The notes under the pieces are model-generated. The model had not been told where the DNA came from, did not search any database, and saw only the letters and a list, made by a program, of their open reading frames with translations. Below are positions 26,232 through 34,228 of a DNA stretch of 39,407 nt, piece after piece. Both the position numbers and the translations under genes were made by a program. The stretch comes from Bacteroidota bacterium (GTDB lineage Bacteria > Bacteroidota > Bacteroidia > Sphingobacteriales > Sphingobacteriaceae), in contig JAHJVW010000113.1 in the NCBI GenBank assembly GCA_018828585.1, positions 1 through 39,407 on the forward strand. The letters are read 5' to 3'. Position 1 is the first letter of the stretch, and the number at the start of each line of letters is the position of its first letter.

Positions 26232-27677
26232 AAAAGGGAATATCCCAAATAGGATAATCAAAAACACTAAAAGTGAAATAACAACTGGCAATAAAGCACT
26301 TAACTTTGTTTCCTTTTTTATTTCATTAGATTTTTTTAAAAAGAAATTCAACGGTATCTTTAGATAGAAGAACAATGAAATCACGGTGGTTAATGCGGCA
26401 ATGATTAATAAAATTGTAACATAACTAGAGTCAGCTGCTGATGAAATTAAAGAAGTAAATACCAAAAACTTTCCGATAAATCCTGCAGTTGGAGGTAATC
26501 CTGTTAAAGAAACCATCAGGATAACGAGTAAAAATCCGAGGTATGGGATTTTCTTTCCTAAGCCTTTATAGTCCGAAATATTCAATACCCCAAAACGACT
26601 TTCGATATAAGAAATGGACATAAATGTTCCTGCATTCATTAAAGTATAAGCCAATAAGTAAAAAGTTAAAGCTTTTAATATTTGATCTTGAGGCAAGATA
26701 AAAAGCATGAGCATAAAACCGGTATGCCCAATAGAAGAATAAGCCATCATCCGCTTAGGATCGTCCTGAAAAGTGGCGACTATATTCCCTAAAATCATAG
26801 ATGCAGCTGAGACTATTAAAATGATTTGAACGAAGATACCCACTCCTATTAATTGTAAAATTGGTATCGACAAAAACAGAAAACCAAATACCGCAATCTT
26901 TGGAACGCTGGATAAAAATGAAGTCACGGAAGTTGGTGCTGTCTGGTAAGCATCCGGCGTCCAGAAATGGAATGGCACAAAGGATAATTTAAAGCCAATT
27001 CCAGCCATCAATAAAACGATAGCTAAAGCACTGCCTGAAGTTCCAATTTGCTGAAAGCCATTGATGATTTCAGTTCCATATAAATTAATAGAACCAGTAA
27101 AACCATAAATCAAACTAATCCCATAGAGCATCATAGCTGATGCCACAGCACCAAACAACAAGTATTTCATTCCGGCTTCTGCTTGTTTATTCTCATAAGC
27201 ACTGTAACTCACCATGAGGTAAGATGCTAAGGAAATCATCTCGATGGATAAATACAGCATCAATAGATTCGCAGATGAAATCAACAAAAACATCCCTAAA
27301 ACAGCTGCTAAAAAAATACTGATAAAATCATTGATTCCTTTTGGATGATTTTTTAAACGTTCATCCTGATAAAAGAAAATCAAAGCTAAAACTGAAGCGA
27401 ATAGTATTAAAAGTTTAAATTGAGTACCTGCTTTTGTTAAGCTGAACATCCCATTAAAAAGCAATTGGCTTTCGCCGATATTTGGGAATTGAATGATGAG
27501 GAAAACAGCACTCAACAACAAAGTCAACATCGCTGCAGCAAAAACCATCAGTTTGGATTTTTTGACGAATAAATCTAAAACAATGACCAACAAAAATCCA
27601 ATAGCTAACGTCCATTCGGGCTTCAAGTAAGAAAGCGAATGGAGGGTATCAGTGGTACTTTGTTGGATGTTTTGCAT
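26208..27677 (-). CDS. nuoN: NADH-quinone oxidoreductase subunit N
   Basis: 489 residues, one of the three antiporter-like proton-pumping subunits of complex I, inner membrane, about 14 helices. Seen: LLMLYLSIEMISLASYLMVSY (conserved Glu in helix 5), KYLLFGAVASAMMLYG, KLSFVPFHFWTPDAYQTAPT (helix 8 and Lys region), KRMMAYSSIGHTGFML and LTGLPPTAGFIGKF. It is normally directly after nuoM, but here it is separated from it by about 570 bases carrying a toxin-antitoxin locus on the other strand. It therefore needs its own promoter; a -7 box is present 17 bases upstream. The 3' end overlaps a convergent lipoprotein gene. Confidence 0.96.
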   Translation of the reverse strand: MQNIQQSTTDTLHSLSYLKPEWTLAIGFLLVIVLDLFVKKSKLMVFAAAMLTLLLSAVFLIIQFPNIGESQLLFNGMFSLTKAGTQFKLLILFASVLALIFFYQDERLKNHPKGINDFISIFLAAVLGMFLLISSANLLMLYLSIEMISLASYLMVSYSAYENKQAEAGMKYLLFGAVASAMMLYGISLIYGFTGSINLYGTEIINGFQQIGTSGSALAIVLLMAGIGFKLSFVPFHFWTPDAYQTAPTSVTSFLSSVPKIAVFGFLFLSIPILQLIGVGIFVQIILIVSAASMILGNIVATFQDDPKRMMAYSSIGHTGFMLMLFILPQDQILKALTFYLLAYTLMNAGTFMSISYIESRFGVLNISDYKGLGKKIPYLGFLLVILMVSLTGLPPTAGFIGKFLVFTSLISSAADSSYVTILLIIAALTTVISLFFYLKIPLNFFLKKSNEIKKETKLSALLPVVISLLVFLIILFGIFPFLLNSLII

Positions 27678-27694
27678 TTATTAACTTGAATTGG

Positions 27695-27702
27695 CAAATA
27701 TA
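27695..27702 (-). promoter_or_regulatory. Possible -7 box (TATATTTG) for nuoN
   Basis: On the minus strand TATATTTG matches TAnnTTTG exactly, 17 bases before the nuoN ATG. nuoN cannot be transcribed from nuoM without reading through an opposite-strand gene pair, so a local promoter is expected. Confidence 0.5.
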
Positions 27703-27739
27703 ATATTTTAGTGATGTCTAAGGTTTGACTAATCTTTTT

Positions 27740-27747
27740 TATCTTTA
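27740..27747 (+). promoter_or_regulatory. Possible -7 box (TATCTTTA) for the antitoxin gene
   Basis: Seven of eight positions match TAnnTTTG, 17 bases before the antitoxin ATG. A TTTG at 27724 is too close to be a normal -33 element. Confidence 0.3.
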
Positions 27748-27764
27748 AGAATAAAAAACTGACT

Positions 27765-27998
27765 ATGTACACAACTTATCATTTATCATCTGCGGAAGAA
27801 TTAAATTCTGATATTTTGGATGCCATTAAAACAACTTTTAAATCTAAACCTATTACCATTATTGTGGAAGAAGATGAAGATTTTGGATTAACTAAAGAAA
27901 TGAAAAAAACTTTGGATAATAGGTTAATGGAAGATAACGAACAATATTTGAGTGCTGATGAATCTATAAAGAAGCTGAATAAAAAATATGAATTATAA
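27765..27998 (+). CDS. Small antitoxin-like protein of a type II toxin-antitoxin pair
   Basis: 77 residues, mostly acidic and helical: MYTTYHLSSAEELNSDILDAI, a short IIVEEDEDFGLT segment, and a Lys/Glu-rich C-terminus (ESIKKLNKKYEL). No named DNA-binding fold was recognised, but size, charge and the 11-base overlap with a downstream ParE/RelE-like reading frame are those of an antitoxin gene. It lies between nuoN and nuoM, on the opposite strand from the nuo genes. The frame is intact, although the toxin is not. Confidence 0.7.
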   Translation: MYTTYHLSSAEELNSDILDAIKTTFKSKPITIIVEEDEDFGLTKEMKKTLDNRLMEDNEQYLSADESIKKLNKKYEL

Positions 27999-28250
27999 AA
28001 TTTTAATCTCATCTCGTACTCAAATTGAGATTGAAAATGCGATTAACTTTTATTCTATAAATAGTGATAGTGCTCCAAGGAACTTTGTTGAATCATTAAA
28101 TGAATGTTATTCATCCGTTATAAAAATATCAGGAGTTTAAAAATCAGAAAATTTCCCTATTCCTTATATTTTGTCATTGATGAAGAATTAAAAACTGTTA
28201 AATTATTAGCTTGTTTCCATAATAAACTAAATCCTAACAAAAGACCTTAA
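27988..28250 (+). pseudogene. Broken ParE/RelE-family toxin
   Basis: The ATG at 27988 overlaps the antitoxin stop region. The frame reads MNYKILISSRTQIEIENAI, then INFYSINSDSAPRNFVESL, and stops at TAA 28138-28140 after 50 residues. In another frame from 28143 it continues IRKFPYSLYFVIDEELKTV, LLACFHNKLNPNKRP to TAA 28248-28250. The two pieces match the N- and C-terminal parts of the ParE/RelE fold as I know it (C-terminal PYSLYFVI and HNKRNP), and the middle strand-turn region (usually about 15 residues with Arg) is missing. So there is an internal deletion plus frameshift, and the toxin is very probably dead. The end is 1 base from the nuoM stop, convergent. Confidence 0.75.
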
Positions 28251-28251
28251 A

Positions 28252-29847
28252 CTATTTAAACAGCATTAAAAATTGATTCACAGATGAACTCATCACATCA
28301 AAAACTAGCGAAGGCATTACGCCCAAAATTAAAGCTAATGCAGCAAGTGGTGTGAAGACAAGTATTTCTCTAAAATTCAAATCAACCAAATTTACTTTCC
28401 ATTCTTCCTTTTTTAACCTCAAGGTCCCAAAAAACATTCTTTGTAATGTCCAGAGGAAATAACCTGCCCCTAACAAAATCCCGAAGGCAGAAACAATGGC
28501 CATCCAATGAGGCAACAATCCGTTTAAATTATAAGAACTAAAAGCACCTATTAAGGTGAAGATTTCAGCGATAAAAGCAGAGAATCCTGGCAAACCAAGG
28601 GAAGCAAAAAAAGCAATCATTACAAAGCCAGTAAATATTGGCATGTGATTGGCCAGTCCTCTGAAATTATAAATATCTCGATCATGCACTCGATTATAAA
28701 TTACCCCAGCAATAAAGAACAACATCACTGAAAGGAAACCATGGGAAATCATCTGCATCATTGCTCCGTTTAAACCTTCAGACGTAAGTGAAGCGATTCC
28801 TATCAATACAAAACCCATGTGAGATATAGAAGAATAAGCGATTAATCGTTTCAAATCAGTTTGCGCCAAAGCGTTCATTGCGCCATAAATAATGGAGATT
28901 ACGCCTAATAATCCCATCCACCATGATAATGAAATCGCTACATCAGGGAAAATTCCATAAGCCATACGAATAATTCCGTAGGCACCAACTTTTAATAAAA
29001 TTCCTGCAAGGATAATAGAGATAGGTGTTGGTGCTTCAACGTGGGCATCTGGCAACCAAGTGTGAAATGGGAAAATAGGAACTTTGATTGCGAAAGCAAT
29101 AAACACAATGATAAAACCTAAAGATCTGGCAGATATACCCAAGATCTGTGTATGAGCTGCAATCGAAAAAATAGAACCCGCAGAATAATTTGCAGGATTC
29201 ATTGCATCCACCATGCTAAAGGTATGATTTCCTGTTGCTGGATCTGTAACAGAAAGATACAAACCTGCGATCACCAATAACATGAAGATGGAACCAAACA
29301 AGGTGTACAAAAAGAACTTGATGGCTGCATATTCTCTGCGAACCCCGCCCCACATTCCGATGAGGAAATAAAGTGGTAACAACATCAACTCATAAAAGAT
29401 ATAAAACAAGAATAAATCCAACGAACAAAAAACACCAATAATAGCGGTATCTAACAATAAGAACAAGGCAAAATATCCTCTCAGATTGGTTTTAATTTCC
29501 CAAGAAGAAAGTGAAGCAATCAGCATCACTAAAGCAGAAAGCCAGACTAAGCCAATAGAAAAACCATCGACACCTAATAAATAATCGATTTGTAAAGTCC
29601 CGAATGAGCCAACGTCTAAACGGATCCAATCTAATTTTTCTATCCATTGGTATTGTGATAATTTATTCACCCCTGCAAAAGTATCTCCAGTTTTAAACTG
29701 AAAATACATCCAAGTAGCAATTGCCAATTGAATCAATGAAACAACCACTGCCAGATATTTGAAATAGCTGTTTAGTCTTTTCGGCATCACTAAAATAAGT
29801 ACGCCAAAAACTAGAGGCAGAAATATGAGAACTGACAATAAACCCAT
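28252..29847 (-). CDS. nuoM: NADH-quinone oxidoreductase subunit M
   Basis: 531 residues, antiporter-like proton-pumping subunit of complex I, inner membrane, about 14 helices. Seen: LFYIFYELMLLPLYFLIGMWGG (conserved Glu), KFFLYTLFGSIFMLL, KVPIFPFHTWLPDAHVEAPTP (PFHTWLPDAH signature), KRLIAYSSISHMGFVL and LGLPGFSAFIAE. The start ATG overlaps the nuoL stop (TGATG), so translation is coupled. Length is in the family range. No residues appear missing. Confidence 0.97.
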   Translation of the reverse strand: MGLLSVLIFLPLVFGVLILVMPKRLNSYFKYLAVVVSLIQLAIATWMYFQFKTGDTFAGVNKLSQYQWIEKLDWIRLDVGSFGTLQIDYLLGVDGFSIGLVWLSALVMLIASLSSWEIKTNLRGYFALFLLLDTAIIGVFCSLDLFLFYIFYELMLLPLYFLIGMWGGVRREYAAIKFFLYTLFGSIFMLLVIAGLYLSVTDPATGNHTFSMVDAMNPANYSAGSIFSIAAHTQILGISARSLGFIIVFIAFAIKVPIFPFHTWLPDAHVEAPTPISIILAGILLKVGAYGIIRMAYGIFPDVAISLSWWMGLLGVISIIYGAMNALAQTDLKRLIAYSSISHMGFVLIGIASLTSEGLNGAMMQMISHGFLSVMLFFIAGVIYNRVHDRDIYNFRGLANHMPIFTGFVMIAFFASLGLPGFSAFIAEIFTLIGAFSSYNLNGLLPHWMAIVSAFGILLGAGYFLWTLQRMFFGTLRLKKEEWKVNLVDLNFREILVFTPLAALALILGVMPSLVFDVMSSSVNQFLMLFK

Positions 29848-31883
29848 CAGAGTATAATTTTATAAATCATAAAAGATAAAAACAAAAAAAGCATCCAAAT
29901 GAAATAATGCTGCAATTTACCATTTTGTGTTCCCCGCAACCAAATTCCAATCCTTTGCACTAGAGCTGCAACTCCATTTACTAACCCATCGATAATATAT
30001 TTATCAATCCAAGAGGAAATTTTAGAAAGGATTAAAGCAAAATCTCTTAAAAAATGAACAATTCCATCAATCACTTTTTGGTCAAACCAGTAAAAAATTT
30101 TAGTTTTTACTAAGAATAATTTTATTAAAAAAACATCGTAAAAAGAGTTAAAATACCACTGGTTGTAAGAAAATTTATAAAACCAAGTTCCTTGAAAATT
30201 GATGTTAATGGTTTTTTTTGCATACACATAATAAGTGGTGAAAATCAAAGCTATGCTGAGCATATTGATATACAAAGGAACTATTAGATGATAAATACCT
30301 TCGTTGTGTTGGTTGATATTAAAACCCTTATATAACCATGCACTATCTAAATTAAATGGATTAAAGGCGAAGAAAAAACCAAAGCAGAAAATACCTAAAA
30401 TTAGGATAGGAACCGTCATCCAGCGGCTTGCCTCATGAACTTCCAATTTTTGCGAGAGTTTTTCTGACAATCGAAACTTTCCAAAAAAGACTTTGAAAAC
30501 CACTCTGAAAATGTAAAAAGTAGTGAGCCAAGAAGTGATGGAAATGAACAAGGGAAATAACCAATAAATTCCACCATTCACATCAGCGTATTGAAAAACA
30601 CTAATTAAAATGGCATCTTTTGATAAGTAGCCAGAAGTGAACGGCAATCCTGAAAGCGCACAAGCTGCCAATAGAAAAACAAAGCCAGTAATCGGCATAA
30701 ATTTTCTTAAGCCTCCCATATAATCCAGGTTTTGCTCATCAAAGTCGAGCTGATGTTTTTCTTTTAGATGATGTAATTCGTGAATCACCGCACCAGCAGT
30801 CAGAAACAATAAACACTTAAAGAAAGCATGGGTAATCAGATGAAATATCGCGGCAGCATTATCTCCTACTCCTACCGCTAAAATCATAAATCCTAGTTGT
30901 GAAATGGTAGAAAATGCCAGAACTTTTTTAATATTGCTTTGCGTTAACGCGATGGTAGCGGCCATAAAAGCGGTGAATAAACCAATGATAGCCATACTGG
31001 TTAAAACCAACTCATTAAAGAGCGGCACAATCCTCAACAACAAAAAAACACCTGCTGCAACCATTGTTGCTGCATGAATTAAAGAGGAAACCGCCGTTGG
31101 ACCTTCCATGGCATCGGGCAACCAAGTGTGTAGTGGAAATTGTGCCGATTTTGCAATAGCGCCTGCAAAGAAACAAAAGCCCGCAATAGTCAACCAATAA
31201 TCAGGCATCGTATTAAAAGGAGAAACCCAAAGTCCGTTTTTAACAAAAGAAGAACTGATTAAATTCTCGGGTCCAAATAAAACAGAAAGGTCTAAAGTAT
31301 GAAACTGTGTCAGTAAAATCATTAAACCAATCAGGAAACCTACATCTCCAATTCGGTTCATGATCATGGCTTTTTTATTGGCTTGAACTGCCTTGTCTCT
31401 GGTAAACCAGAACCCAATGAGTAGGTAAGAAGCAAAACCAACCAGCTCCCAAAAAGCATATAATATAAAGAGGTTATCTGCTAAAACCACACCCAACATG
31501 GCAAAGCAAAACAGACTAAGATAAGCGAAATAACGGTACTTCAATACATCTTTCCGCATATATTCCACTGAATAAATATGAACCAGCAATGAAATAAGAG
31601 ATATCATTAATAGCATGATGACCGTTAAATCATTTAGTAAAATACCAACATCAATTTTCACATGCTGTAACTGAACCCAATGCCAGCTAAAATGTAAAGT
31701 TTGCTTTTTCCAAACTGCTAGAAACAAGAATAAAGAGGCTATAAATGAAGCTCCAATACTTAGAATTCCGATTGCTGGGGCTACTTTCTTAAAAATCAAG
31801 GAAAGTAAAAAGGCTAAAAACGGAGCTGTGATGGCGACAAAAGCCAAACACATTAAAAGATATGGAGAAAGCAGATTCTCCAT
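29847..31883 (-). CDS. nuoL: NADH-quinone oxidoreductase subunit L
   Basis: 678 residues, the distal antiporter-like subunit of complex I with the long lateral helix. Seen: LFILYAFWELVGFASYLLIGFW (conserved Glu), NRIGDVGFLIG, KSAQFPLHTWLPDAMEGPT (PLHTWLPDAM signature), KKVLAFSTISQLGFM and LSGLPFTSGYLSKD. The C-terminal part from about 540 carries several extra hydrophobic segments for the lateral helix and anchor. Somewhat longer than E. coli NuoL (613), as is common in Bacteroidota. It starts directly after the nuoK stop. Confidence 0.97.
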   Translation of the reverse strand: MENLLSPYLLMCLAFVAITAPFLAFLLSLIFKKVAPAIGILSIGASFIASLFLFLAVWKKQTLHFSWHWVQLQHVKIDVGILLNDLTVIMLLMISLISLLVHIYSVEYMRKDVLKYRYFAYLSLFCFAMLGVVLADNLFILYAFWELVGFASYLLIGFWFTRDKAVQANKKAMIMNRIGDVGFLIGLMILLTQFHTLDLSVLFGPENLISSSFVKNGLWVSPFNTMPDYWLTIAGFCFFAGAIAKSAQFPLHTWLPDAMEGPTAVSSLIHAATMVAAGVFLLLRIVPLFNELVLTSMAIIGLFTAFMAATIALTQSNIKKVLAFSTISQLGFMILAVGVGDNAAAIFHLITHAFFKCLLFLTAGAVIHELHHLKEKHQLDFDEQNLDYMGGLRKFMPITGFVFLLAACALSGLPFTSGYLSKDAILISVFQYADVNGGIYWLFPLFISITSWLTTFYIFRVVFKVFFGKFRLSEKLSQKLEVHEASRWMTVPILILGIFCFGFFFAFNPFNLDSAWLYKGFNINQHNEGIYHLIVPLYINMLSIALIFTTYYVYAKKTININFQGTWFYKFSYNQWYFNSFYDVFLIKLFLVKTKIFYWFDQKVIDGIVHFLRDFALILSKISSWIDKYIIDGLVNGVAALVQRIGIWLRGTQNGKLQHYFIWMLFLFLSFMIYKIIL

Positions 31884-32189
31884 TTACCCTCGCAAAGAAT
31901 TAGCTTTATTAGGATCAATATTTTGGGTGCGTTTGTACAAATTCATGATGATGACCAAAGCCACCGCGACCGCAGCCGCCGCCAAAACAATGATGAACAA
32001 CCCAAACATTTGTCCCGTATTATCTACTTTATCATAGCGGCTAAAAGCGACTAGATTCAAAATCGAAGCATTGAGCATCAATTCAATGCCCATTAAAATT
32101 TGAATGGCATTTTTACGAGTGATGACTGCAAATAATCCTAAAGAGAATAAAGCGGCGCCAATAAAAAGAAAGTGTTGAAGTGGAATCAT
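31884..32189 (-). CDS. nuoK: NADH-quinone oxidoreductase subunit K
   Basis: 101 residues, three-helix subunit of complex I. Helix 2 ILMGIELMLNASILN carries the conserved Glu used in proton transfer, with a second acidic site lacking clear assignment; helix 3 is FGLFIIVLAAAAVAVALVII. The normal partner immediately upstream is nuoJ, but here the stop codon of a PIN-domain toxin gene overlaps the nuoK ATG as ATGA, so nuoK translation is now coupled to the toxin reading frame. Confidence 0.95.
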   Translation of the reverse strand: MIPLQHFLFIGAALFSLGLFAVITRKNAIQILMGIELMLNASILNLVAFSRYDKVDNTGQMFGLFIIVLAAAAVAVALVIIMNLYKRTQNIDPNKANSLRG

Positions 32190-32602
32190 GGTTGATGGTT
32201 ATCCCAATATTCTTTAGGTGTAACAATCTTGGTTTTTTTATAGATCGAGAAAGTAAAATCTTGAGAATTCCCAGTAATGATATAATCAGCTTCACACTCA
32301 TCTGCCAATTCTAAAATCATGTTGTCCTTTTCATCTTTGATTAAATTCAATTTTATTAAAGGGGTGAAAAATTTAGCTTTGGAAGCAATATCTGTAAGAA
32401 CATTCTCAGCTCTATTAAAAAAATCAGGAAACTTTGAAAACTTTGGTCTGGTCAATACTTCATAATATTCAGCCATTAATTCATCTGAGATGCATAATTC
32501 AAACTTATCTTCAAATAAAAAGTAATTCAGTATCAAATTTGGATAGCTTCTTTGAATCAAAGCAGAAACGATAAAATTGGTATCAATGATTACTTTTTGC
32601 AT
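32186..32602 (-). CDS. PIN-domain toxin (VapC-like, PIN_3 family)
   Basis: 138 residues. PIN domain ribonucleases cut RNA using a cluster of acidic residues. Here these are D7 (VIIDTNFIVSAL), E45 (LMAEYYEVL), D93 (DEKDNMILELA) and D106 (ADYIITGN), so the active site appears complete. The order and the GNSQDF motif match the 'toxin component, PIN family' group. It follows a 76-residue protein gene that overlaps its start by 20 bases, the usual antitoxin-first arrangement. It lies inside the nuo operon between nuoJ and nuoK and shares ATGA with nuoK. RNA target unknown. Confidence 0.85.
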   Translation of the reverse strand: MQKVIIDTNFIVSALIQRSYPNLILNYFLFEDKFELCISDELMAEYYEVLTRPKFSKFPDFFNRAENVLTDIASKAKFFTPLIKLNLIKDEKDNMILELADECEADYIITGNSQDFTFSIYKKTKIVTPKEYWDNHQP

Positions 32603-32813
32603 TGTTCCTAACCGCTCTTACTTCACTATTAATTTCTTCTAAACTCATATTTGATAAACCATATTTCTCTGCCAACTCTACACTTTTACTCAAATTCATA
32701 CGGGTCAACTCTTTGCTAACTAACTCTAACAAATCAGAAAAAGACAATTTCTCTTCTTTAAGTCCAAATTTATTGAATTCGATATCTGAAATGGCTACAT
32801 TTAATGTCTTCAT
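32583..32813 (-). CDS. Putative antitoxin of the PIN-toxin pair
   Basis: 76 residues: MKTLNVAISDIEFNKFGLKEE, then helices rich in Leu and charged residues (KLSFSDLLELVSKELTRMN) and a tail that is basic (VRAVRNNAKSNH). The N-terminal beta-like stretch and following helices resemble small Bacteroidota antitoxins, though no named family was recognised. Position (first gene, overlapping the toxin start by 20 bases) is the main evidence. A -7 box lies upstream, in the 49-base gap after nuoJ, so the pair may be transcribed on its own as well as from the nuo promoter. Confidence 0.7.
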   Translation of the reverse strand: MKTLNVAISDIEFNKFGLKEEKLSFSDLLELVSKELTRMNLSKSVELAEKYGLSNMSLEEINSEVRAVRNNAKSNH

Positions 32814-32831
32814 ATTTATTTAAATCTTATT

Positions 32832-32839
32832 CAAATTTA
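32832..32839 (-). promoter_or_regulatory. Possible -7 box (TAAATTTG) for the antitoxin/PIN pair
   Basis: On the minus strand TAAATTTG matches TAnnTTTG exactly, in the nuoJ-antitoxin gap. A TTG lies 15 bases upstream, shorter than the usual -33 spacing. If used, it would also feed nuoK, L and M. Confidence 0.45.
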
Positions 32840-32862
32840 CTAAAAATGTTTTACCAATAATC

Positions 32863-33414
32863 CTAATCAACTTTAGACTCTTTCCTCGCAATATTGGCTG
32901 CTCCAATCAAAACCATCATCAATAAAATGGAAACCATTTCTAAAGGCAACAAGTATTTACTCATCAGGTTGATGCCGATATTTCTAATGGTATTATCCGA
33001 AACAGAAATCACATTCCCATTCGCAGCCGAGGCCTTTATCCAATTCAGGTTTTCAAAATCAATCTGAAAGAAAATGAAACCCAAAACCGCTAAAAATAAA
33101 ACCGAAATTAAAGCTCCCGGCAAACGATGAGCAGACAATAAACCCGAAGGAATTTTGTCCATCCCTTCCAATGATTCTTTCGATGAAAGTAGAAATGCAA
33201 AAAGTAATAACACCAAAACACCGCCTACATAAATCACCACTTGAGTTAAAGCCACAAAATCCGCCAAAGCGAAAACATACAATCCTGCAACAGCAAAAAG
33301 AGTCACAAAAAACATAAAAACCGAGCGTACCAAATGTTGACTGAACACCACAAAAGCAGCGCTTCCGATGGCAATTGCAGTTAAAACATAAAATATGATT
33401 TGTGCTATACTCAT
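32863..33414 (-). CDS. nuoJ: NADH-quinone oxidoreductase subunit J
   Basis: 183 residues, five-helix subunit of complex I. Helix 3 ALTQVVIYVGGVLVLLLFAFLL carries the conserved Tyr-Val-Gly-Gly segment (pi-bulge region) of the proton path. Start overlaps the nuoI stop as ATGA. The usual next gene nuoK is displaced by the antitoxin/PIN insertion starting 49 bases downstream. Confidence 0.95.
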   Translation of the reverse strand: MSIAQIIFYVLTAIAIGSAAFVVFSQHLVRSVFMFFVTLFAVAGLYVFALADFVALTQVVIYVGGVLVLLLFAFLLSSKESLEGMDKIPSGLLSAHRLPGALISVLFLAVLGFIFFQIDFENLNWIKASAANGNVISVSDNTIRNIGINLMSKYLLPLEMVSILLMMVLIGAANIARKESKVD

Positions 33415-34001
33415 TTTTTATCTTCTTCCATTTTTTTTAGAGCTGCCAATTTTGCTGCTTGTCTTTCGGCTTGTTGCTTTTCTAATTCCAAACGCTTTTC
33501 TTCTGCTTCAGCCTCCGTCATGGTGGCGAATTTATAATTCAAATCCGAGATATGCGTCACACTTTTATCGTAACCGGGCGTCATGGTAATACATTCTGTC
33601 GGGCAAACCGTGGTACACAAACCGCAGAACATGCACTTCGCCATATCGATATCAAATTTGGGCGCATACAAACGTTTAACCGAACCATCCGAAGTTTTCC
33701 CAATCACATCCGTTGCTTTGATGCTTTCAATATCTATACAATCTACCGGACAAATTTTGGCGCATAAATCACACACAATGCAATCATCCATCTCCACCGT
33801 CAACTGGTAACGCCCCACCTCTGGCACCGGCAATTTTTGATGTGGATATTGAACCGTCGCAATCCCATTCTGCTGCTCAAAATAATCCGCTTCCTTAATC
33901 CCCTTCACTTTTTTAGAATGTGTGGCAGCACCAAAATGTTGGAGCGTTAAACTCAAACCCTTCCATGCCGTCTTCAATCCGTTAAAAGCTTCTTTAATCA
34001 T
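33411..34001 (-). CDS. nuoI: NADH-quinone oxidoreductase subunit I (2x[4Fe-4S] ferredoxin)
   Basis: 196 residues, peripheral-arm subunit carrying clusters N6a and N6b. Two ferredoxin motifs: C74, C77, C80, C84 (CIVCDLCAKICP) and C123, C126, C129, C133 (CMFCGLCTTVCP). An N-terminal amphipathic part docks it to NuoH. The C-terminus from about 160 is a Glu/Ala/Lys-rich predicted helix (EAEAEEKRLELEKQQAERQ) not present in E. coli NuoI and probably variable. A 215-base repeat-filled gap separates it from nuoH, larger than normal for this operon. Confidence 0.96.
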   Translation of the reverse strand: MIKEAFNGLKTAWKGLSLTLQHFGAATHSKKVKGIKEADYFEQQNGIATVQYPHQKLPVPEVGRYQLTVEMDDCIVCDLCAKICPVDCIDIESIKATDVIGKTSDGSVKRLYAPKFDIDMAKCMFCGLCTTVCPTECITMTPGYDKSVTHISDLNYKFATMTEAEAEEKRLELEKQQAERQAAKLAALKKMEEDKK

Positions 34002-34025
34002 TTATATTTTTTTATTTAACCTTTT

Positions 34026-34228
34026 TTGTCACCCTGAGCGGAGTCGAAGGGCCTACAAAAAAGAATGCCGCTTTAATCTCTACCTTTCGGCAGACAGGCT
34101 TAACCCATCTTTCAAACGTATTAAAAATCTTGCTCAAATTGTGCACTCTGTGCAAATCCTCCGTGTCTTCCGTGGTTAGCCTTCGACTCCGCTCAGGCTG
34201 ACAACTTCGACTCCGCTCAGGCTGACAA
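34026..34228. repeat. Dispersed repeats in the nuoI-nuoH gap (24-bp tandem plus inverted copy)
   Basis: CTTCGACTCCGCTCAGGCTGACAA occurs twice in perfect tandem at 34181-34204 and 34205-34228. An inverted relative, TTGTCACCCTGAGCGGAGTCGAAGG, lies at 34026-34050. Between them are other phrases recalled as dispersed in Bacteroidota genomes, including TGCACTCTGTGCAAATCC and TCCGTGTCTTCCGTGGTTA (about 34141-34178). The last tandem copy overlaps the 3' end of nuoH and contains its stop codon. No transposase is linked, so this looks like a REP-type element cluster. Confidence 0.8.

Noticed and set aside
33552-33810. Two overlapping plus-strand ORFs opposite nuoI
   Set aside because: They are antisense shadows of the Cys-rich nuoI coding sequence, with no protein-like composition.
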